Shown here: in pieces, positions 57,940-64,000 of the stretch | Layout: the number at the start of each line of letters is the position of its first letter | How positions within the stretch are numbered: the stretch's first letter is position 1 | DNA from: Aselliscus stoliczkanus | Taxonomy: Eukaryota > Chordata > Mammalia > Chiroptera > Hipposideridae | Assembly: GCA_033961575.1 (NCBI GenBank) | Contig: CM066728.1 | Span: forward strand, 30,628,352 to 30,692,351 | Reading direction: 5' to 3' | Length of the DNA: 64,000 bases | Notes under the pieces: generated by a model | Database searches by the model: none | The model's input: only the letters and a program-made list of their open reading frames with translations | What the model was told of the DNA's origin: nothing | Position numbers and translations under genes: made by a program

Positions 57940-58640
57940 CTTCTCTAGGTGAAGCAAGCTTGTATTCATAGCTGCACTTTACTAGTTATGCTCGCTCTCT
58001 GGGCAGTGCAGCTCCTTACACACTCAGCCATGCTCCTCTCCACTCTGGCAGCACCGCCTGCATACCCTGTTGCTTTAATTGTCCATAGTCAGAGGAGGTC
58101 TGGATGGACCACTCTTCCTGTATCTGCATGCCCTACTAGCTCCACCCTTTCTCCAGGTGGGGAATGTCCACTGTGTGCACACTTGTACTTTGTTGGTTCC
58201 TCAGTCTCTCTGAGCAGTATACAGTTCCTCTCATGCTCAGCTGTACCCCACTCATTTCACTCAGGTGGCTCTGCTTGCATGCGCTGTTGCTTTATTTGTC
58301 CCCAGTCAGAACAGAGTCTGGATGGGGCCATGCTGCGTGCCTGCTTCTCAGCGCCCTACTAGCTCTGCCCTTTCTCCAGGTGGGGAAGACTTGCTCGCAC
58401 ACAGCAGCACCCCACTCACTCTGCAGGGGTAGCTTTTCAGGTGGGACAGCCCCACGTGCAGCAGTGCCCCACTATCGCCACACTTCCTTTGGACACCACA
58501 GTCCTACCTGTGGGTACCACAGCATTTTGCCAACTCCACATTGTTTCCAGGAGCAACCCCTCGTGAACAAACAGCAGCACCCTATTATTTCTGCCATTTC
58601 TCTGGACAGGGTAGCCCTGCAGATGGGTACCACAGCACTT
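57940..58640 (-). repeat. Imperfect ~215-bp repeats in L1 5' UTR
   Basis: 'tttctccaggtgggga' recurs at about 58148 and 58369, with a decayed copy near 57940. 'agtcagagg...gtctggatgg' at 58087 pairs with 'agtcagaac...gtctggatgg' at 58304. A 'gggtaccacagca' pair lies at 58513 and 58625. This 5' UTR is unlike the 60-bp type of the other two L1s. Confidence 0.7.
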
Positions 58641-59128
58641 TGTTAGTTCCATACTCTCAAGTGACGGAGTCTCTTATGTGCACTGCCCAGTGGGTGCAGG
58701 AAGCAGCACCCTGGTTTACCTGCTGGATCAATCTCTAGGTGGAGGGGCCCCTTGTCTGGATCTAGCTTCAGGATGGGTGGTTGGGGACATGTCAGTGCCT
58801 GCAGAGTGGCCAGGGAACCTGGATGGAGCTCCTGCCCACTATCCGCATTCAGGGGAATTAAAAACAATGGTGCTCACCAGTTCTTCTAGTTCCCTTATTC
58901 CCTCAGCTCCTGAGAGCTCCCCTGATTCCCGACCTTCGACCTTCGATATGCTGACTCTCCCTCTTGCTTGTTATGCAAAAGATGTTCAGTTGGCTCACAG
59001 TTGTTGCTCAGGAGGAATTGCTCTAAATATAAGTGTGCATTTAATGTGTTCTTGGGAGAGGGCGAGCTACACCGCCATCTTGGACCTGCCTCCTAAATGA
59101 ATATAGAAAGTAAAGAACTAATTGTACT

Positions 59129-59156
59129 AAACAAAACAAAACAAAACAAAACAAAA
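59129..59156. repeat. (AAAAC)n simple repeat
   Basis: Five AAAAC-type units next to the L1 5' end. Confidence 0.9.
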
Positions 59157-59159
59157 AAC

Positions 59160-59580
59160 CCTCAAAATCAATCAAAGATAAAAGTTCTAATAAAAATGGG
59201 TAAAGAACTCATTCTAGACAGTTAAACTGGTCAATTAGATTTCCTCGTAAGTGAAAAAGATGTGCTCAATATCATAAATAAATAAAATGAAACTTCAGGC
59301 TTCTATCATATAAAATGAAAATATTGGTAGTATAAACTTTTGAGAAAAGTGAGGGGAAAGAAGCTTTACTGATGAAAACAGAATTTGGCAATAGTTTAAA
59401 ACTAGATTAAAATATTTGTGTTGTCTTACCAGGGAATGTATCCAAGGAAAAAATGATATATCTAATGTTTATATTTATATATGATACAGTCATTGTTATA
59501 AATAACAATAATATTATGTAGAGTAGAGAAATGGTGACAACTATCCAAATAATAGTTTAAAAATGTAAAGAAAACCAACA
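59160..59580 (+). mobile_element. Ancient L1 ORF2 fragment
   Basis: 'aaaaatgggtaaagaactca...agatgtgctcaatatcataa' and 'agggaatgtatccaagg' keep the order of the ORF2 C-terminal region. Badly decayed. Confidence 0.55.
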
Positions 59581-59614
59581 AAAAATAAACACCTCTTACC
59601 AAGATTTACAAGGC

Positions 59615-59970
59615 TGTGTATTCTACCCTGGCTCATTGCTTGTGCTTTATGACACTGTCTGCTATCCTCTGCTATCCTTCATGTCCTTTTGTTGCCCCTG
59701 AGATGCTATTCTTTTCATTCACTCAACACCCATCTCTTCACCTAGTAACAACTCTACTTCATCCATCTCTCACCACCCTGTATCCCACACTCACATCTCC
59801 TGAGCACCCATAGTAACTTAGGCATGCTCATTCTCCTTCTTATTCCATGTTGTTCTCTGTTGTATATTAAGTTCACTAAAGGCAAAGCTTGTGTCTGACT
59901 TACCTGTGCTGTAGCGCTTACCGTGACTAGCCCCTGTAATGCATGTAGATGCTTATTGAACTATATAACT
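59615..59970 (+). mobile_element. L2 3' end
   Basis: 'gttcactaaaggcaaagctt...gtgtctgacttacctgtgct...tgtagatgcttattgaacta' is the L2 end. The upstream C-rich text fits the preceding L2 region. Confidence 0.6.
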
Positions 59971-60539
59971 AATATAATATGTTGTGTTTAGACATTAGGA
60001 TACAATTCATCCATTACAATGATGTCACAGCACAAAAAAGTACTTTGTGACATAGAACTAACAAAAACACATCCTTTCACCTACTACCCTTAATTCTTAA
60101 GTCTCAAGATCACTATCTGTCTTGAAACCAAGAGGACTCAACACTGTGCCCTTAAATACTACTTATGTTAGGGTCACAAAAAGTTCAAGACTTACAGGTA
60201 TTTCATTTTGCTCTGACTTCTAATCTACTTTCGGCTCTACGTATCCCTTTTTTCTGATCTCCATCTCACTGCTTTCTCTAATTCTTTCAGTTCTTCTACT
60301 ATGCTTTTTAAAAGCCAACATCAGTTATCAGTGAAATCCTCTATAATCTCAGTGTTCTCATCACTCCTTGTTCTAATAAAATCCTGCTTTTTTTCATAAA
60401 TTACCTGTTTCTTTGAAGCCCTTTCAAATAGTGGTTCTTTTTTAGTTCTACATCTGTCATACATCTTCCATAACTGGAAGACATCTCCTCTTTGTTCCTC
60501 ACAGCCATTTCCAGACTGTCTTCCCTCCCTTCTTCCAAA
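59971..60539. other. Unassigned, possibly L2 5' region
   Basis: C/T-rich plus strand that could belong to the L2 copy to the right, but I cannot anchor it. Confidence 0.35.
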
Positions 60540-63090
60540 AATACCATCGGTTTTGATTATCATGTCACCAGACTATACAACCCTCAACCATCTATCAACC
60601 CATAGGTCTCACCCCCTCAAACGCTGAAGATTTTATCTCTTGGCTCTTTTCAATGCTACACCTTTTCTTTGGTTATAATCTAGACAATATGTAACCTGGA
60701 GGTGCAGTGATGCAATTTTTTGATATTCTCAATTTTAATTACCACAGTCTCTGCCTGATACCTTTAATTTTTCCATGTCACTTATTTTTTAACCCATTCT
60801 TTAAATACCCTGATCATACCAAGAAGTACAATTGGAGTTTATTCACTGAGTTCTTTCCTTACATCATTTAAACTGTATAACTCATTATAACTTTCTGGTA
60901 TACAACTCAAATTTCTTACACTTTTCCCTTTCATTATATTTGTCTAGCCAGCTTCCAATTCTGGGTAAATCTCTGCAACAAGCTGGAAAAACAAAACCTA
61001 TAAAACAATGCTATTATTGTTTCATTTTAAATTCAAAAAAATGGTTACTAATCTTAAATGAGCCTTTATTATTGTGTAGCAACCTTTCTAAATTTCTCCA
61101 GTCACTCTCTTCTCTCATAGATGATAGTTTCATACTTACTTTCTGTTTTCTCAGGCACCCCCAGATCCTTCCTCACTCTCATCCCATAGCTCATGAGGAG
61201 GAAATTGTAAAAATCAGAATCAGATGAGATTCTCCACTAGTGTTCACCATATCAAACCCACCCACCTGCATCTATATATGCACATATATGTATGATTAAT
61301 TTTCTGTGTTCTTATCTGAGGCCAACCCCTCCACTTGTGCACCACATTCAGCCCCTCTCACCTTTTCATTTCAGTGTGTCTCCTTTTTTTCCAGCATCAT
61401 ATTTTTTTTTTCTCCCTCTCAACCAGATGATACCTATCGGCTTAGCAAAAACTGCTATTATTTCACCCTCCTAAAAAAGAATCCTCTATTGATCCACAAT
61501 CCCCTCTGGCTAGCAGCCTCTATGCTCTACTTGACAGCAAAACCCTTTACAAAGAAGTCTGCTTCACTTCTCCAAGTCCCACTTTCCATTACCATTTGAT
61601 ACCATTTTAACTAGGCTTTTGCCACATCACTTCGTGATACAACTCTTAAAAGATCGTCAATAGCTTGGCTGATTGTATAACATATTTCCAAATCCAGGCA
61701 ACTTTTTGAGTGAAAGGGAACATGAATAATTGTTATACTGAGGCATTGCCAGAACTGTCTCATACAACAAAGGGTCACCATACTAATGATTGCAAGGTGG
61801 TTAAATCCAATGGTCTAATCTCAGGTCTCATCTTACTTGACCTTTTTGTAACATGTCCTTTAGTTTCTTGGCTTCTAGGTTACCAAACACCTTGGTTTTC
61901 CTCTTACTTCATTTACAGTTCCTGTTCATTCTCCTTTGCAGGATTTTCTTTACTTACATAACCTCCAAATTGTGGAGTTCACTAGTGGTTAGCCTTTAGT
62001 CTTTCCTCTTTTTCTTTCTCTACTATATTTACCCACTTGACTAAGAATTATTAATAATTATTGTCAATTGTGTATATCTACTCTGAAGGGTCTACTGACC
62101 TCCAAACTCATCTATCCACTGCCTACTGAACATCTACATTTGGATGTATAATAGAAGTCTTTTTTTTTTTTTTTGAGGGCAGTGTCACTGGCCCTCATAT
62201 GTGGGACTGAACCGGGGCCGCTGGCTTCCCAAGCCAGCGCTTAACCACCGCGCCACTCAGTTGGCCCTTAGAAGACTTAAATTTAACATAAATGGTAATT
62301 TTCCCTCTCAGATACTTGGAATCATTCTTGATTACACTTCTATATTTATATTTGCCCTAATGCATTTCTACCATCTGTACTGCTAGCACCATTGTTCAAG
62401 CCATCATCTTCTCTCACCTAAATTATTTCAACAGCTTCTTTACTGATTTCCCTTTTCTTCCCCTTTGAGCAATCTCCCAATTCCCCATATACATAATCTA
62501 TTCTCAATACAGAATGCAATATGATCATTGGGCATTGTAAGTCAGAGAGTGCCACACCACTGCTCAGAACCTAATGATGGCATATCGTTTCAATCAACTA
62601 TCCAAGTCCTTTGTGGCCTATAAAACCCTACATTATCACACCCTATCTCCTACTCTTTTCTTTATTGTGCTCCTGCCGTATTGGCTTTCTTGACCTTCCT
62701 AAACATTGCCATTCACTTGCTTTTTTGGAGTGCTTGTCCCCAAAATTTCTGTATTATTGTCTCCTTACTTTCTTTAAGCTTTTTTAAACATCCCCTGGCT
62801 GGTGAGGATTCCCTGACTGACTTATTTTAAATCGCAACCCCTCCTCTTCATCTGCTGCCTCTCTGTTCTCATACATTGTTTTATTTTCTTCCTAGCACTT
62901 ATCACGTCATAGCATGTAGTAGCACTTATCGCTCTCTCTTGTCACACACACATCCTGGCATGTCTCCTTTTGCTGGATTGTAAACTCCAGAAGGATGGAG
63001 GATGTTATCTGCTTTTGCTATTGCTTTTTGTTCATCTCCTAGAATAGTGCCTAAAGTATAAAAGATATGTGTTGAATGAATATATGAATG
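60540..63090 (+). mobile_element. Long L2 LINE copy (about 2.5 kb), with nested SINE
   Basis: Blocks in L2 order: 'gccaacccctccacttgtgcac' near 61321, 'ctgctattatttcaccctcc' 61450, 'ggtggttaaatccaatggtc' 61797, 'tcatcttacttgacc' 61826, 'ctgcctactgaacatctaca' 62118, '...ttggaatcattcttgatta' 62317, 'cacctaaattatttcaacag' 62416, 'aatctattctcaatacagaa' 62496, 'aagtcctttgtggcctataa' 62604, 'ttgtaaactccagaaggatg' 62978, ending 'gtgttgaatgaatatatgaatg' about 63090. It codes for part of a CR1-like reverse transcriptase in decayed form. The 5' limit is uncertain. Confidence 0.85.
62162..62268 (-). mobile_element. Short tRNA-derived SINE in L2
   Basis: T run, 'gagggcagtgtcactggccc', and 'ccactcagttggccc' at the head. 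The diverged 10-base duplication TAGAAGTCTT (62152-62161) and TAGAAGACTT (62269-62278) splits the L2 phrase. Confidence 0.95.
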
Positions 63091-63340
63091 ACTGGTTTAA
63101 CTCAATATGGAGTGGATTAAATAGTCATAACAACAATGACAACTACTACCACTGCTGAGACTTTTCAACAGATTTTCATATGTATTCTAAACCCTCATAT
63201 GCATATGGAGTGACTGAGTCAGTAAGGACGGTACGCATAAAATTATTAATAAAAAGTATCTTTGTGTGTTGCGATAATAGATTATTATTTTTTTTTTTGG
63301 TTTTCCTGCTTCCCTCTTTTCTAAATATTCTACTATAAAC
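63091..63340. other. Unassigned, weak MIR-like trace
   Basis: 'aacagattttcatatgtattc' could be a MIR complement but is too short to claim. Nothing else seen. Confidence 0.35.
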
Positions 63341-63390
63341 CTATCTATGTATCTATGTATCTATGTATCTATCTATCTATCTATCTATCT
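63341..63390. repeat. (CTAT)n/(GTAT)n microsatellite
   Basis: 'ctatctatgtatctatgtat' followed by seven pure CTAT-type units. A tetranucleotide of this kind is usually polymorphic. Confidence 0.95.
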
Positions 63391-64000
63391 TCCTTGTTTT
63401 TGCTCTCATTTTATTTCCTTCTCTTGCAATCAAGGCTCTTGCACAGAGACTAAGTTTGATTTAGAGAAAAGATGCATTTAAAAAATAACATTTCACCAAC
63501 AATAACTCTAATGCTGGCTTTTAGTATATCTGAGGTTTGCTTACTCTATTTATTCTAAATACCTGTTGTGCATCTTTAAGAGAGAAAAGTAAATGAGAAA
63601 AATCTCTCTGCAGAAATTTTTGCCAGACACAGGCCTACTTTAACAAGGCATGGCCAGCTTATGAATGGAAAAAACAAAAAAAAAAAACCCTGAATCTTAG
63701 TTTACCTGATTTCAGCACTGAAATGAAGTCATTAAAGAGCATGAATGCCAAAAAGAATCAAACAAAAACCTCTAGTACCCCCAGTTTTCAATAATGCAAT
63801 GTTCATGATAAAATGAACTAATCTACTCCCTGAAATGCAGTAATAATGTAAAAAAAATAAAGCAAAAATAAAATCTCACTCTAAAATATACTTAAACCAT
63901 CTTAAAATAGGCGTATATACTCTGGTTTGCCTATAATATGACTTTGCAAGAATTGAAGCTAGTTGAATTTGGAAATGTCAGGCACAATTATAAGCAAAAC
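63391..64000. other. Unassigned AT-rich DNA
   Basis: No gene, RNA or recognised repeat up to the window edge. Confidence 0.45.

Larger units (their letters stand above)
54825..59093 (-). mobile_element. LINE-1 with intact 5' end, 3' third missing, carries mariner
   Basis: The 5' end has the YY1-type motif (ACCGCCATCTTGG, 59071-59083). The 5' UTR is 57666-59093, ORF1 starts at 57665 ('MGRQKNMLQKIEQEK'), and ORF2 starts at 56334 and runs to about 54825, where L1 similarity ends abruptly. The rest of ORF2 and the 3' UTR are absent and no poly-T marks the edge, so the end was lost by deletion or rearrangement, not ordinary 5' truncation. The mariner at 55111-55648 interrupts ORF2. Confidence 0.9.

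Noticed and set aside
58164..58646. 160-codon plus-strand frame, the longest in the window
   Set aside because: It lies antisense in the L1 5' UTR across imperfect ~215-bp GC-rich repeats. No family resemblance; low stop density follows from base composition.

Overview
The window looks like an intergenic or deep intronic stretch of a placental mammal nuclear genome. It is AT-rich and has no supported host exon. Nearly everything recognisable is a transposable element: old ones shared across mammals (L2, MIR, hAT-Charlie/MER elements, MaLR-type LTRs, ancient L1) and younger lineage-specific ones (tRNA-derived SINEs, L1s with intact 5' ends, mariner). The SINEs point to a bat. They have tRNA-like heads of the GGCCGGCCGAGTGG type, bodies carrying a 'gatggtggctat...' segment, and a tail of the 'cagtgttcccctccccca...aataaaatctt' type. 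These resemble what I recall of Ves-like SINEs of rhinolophoid bats. Chiroptera is my best guess (moderate confidence) and the family is uncertain; this rests on memory, not a database search.

Layout. 1-5453: minus-strand L1 with an intact 5' end, running off the left edge. 5454-8415: mostly unassigned, with one MIR. 8420-16600: old plus-strand L1, MER5/MER20-like elements, a MaLR-type LTR and five tRNA-SINEs. 17291-18880: old MaLR-type LTR split by a solo class II ERV LTR with a 6-bp target duplication. 19045-21676: hAT-Charlie copy split by two SINEs and one LTR. 22000-36740: mixed L2, MIR, SINEs (one with three tRNA-like units), a MaLR LTR, a mariner-type MITE and long unassigned stretches. 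36745-38293: L1 3' end with a clean 14-bp duplication, then a SINE pair inside one duplication. 40340-41015: L1 fragment carrying an internally deleted mariner. 41533-48611: end-to-end L1 on the minus strand (about 7 kb). 49478-53090: L1 pieces, one inverted as in twin priming. 53996-54473: long SINE. 54825-59093: L1 with an intact 5' end but no 3' third, carrying a second copy of the same deleted mariner. 59160-63090: old L1 and L2, including an L2 copy of about 2.5-3 kb. The rest is unassigned.

How it works together: there is no operon or pathway. The logic is nested insertion, giving a relative chronology: L2, MIR, hAT and MaLR first, then L1, then mariner in L1, the ERV LTR in MaLR, and SINEs into several of these. 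Most short SINEs have visible target duplications, so element limits can be set to a few bases. All three L1s with intact 5' ends lie on the minus strand and are broken by stops and frameshifts.

The less ordinary signals are 60-bp in-frame repeats with an internal inversion in one L1 5' UTR type, a different repeat organisation in another L1 5' UTR, a mariner deletion derivative present twice at nearly the same L1 position in opposite orientations, a composite SINE insertion, and a trimeric tRNA SINE. I found no CRISPR array, operon, functional RNA gene or new protein system.
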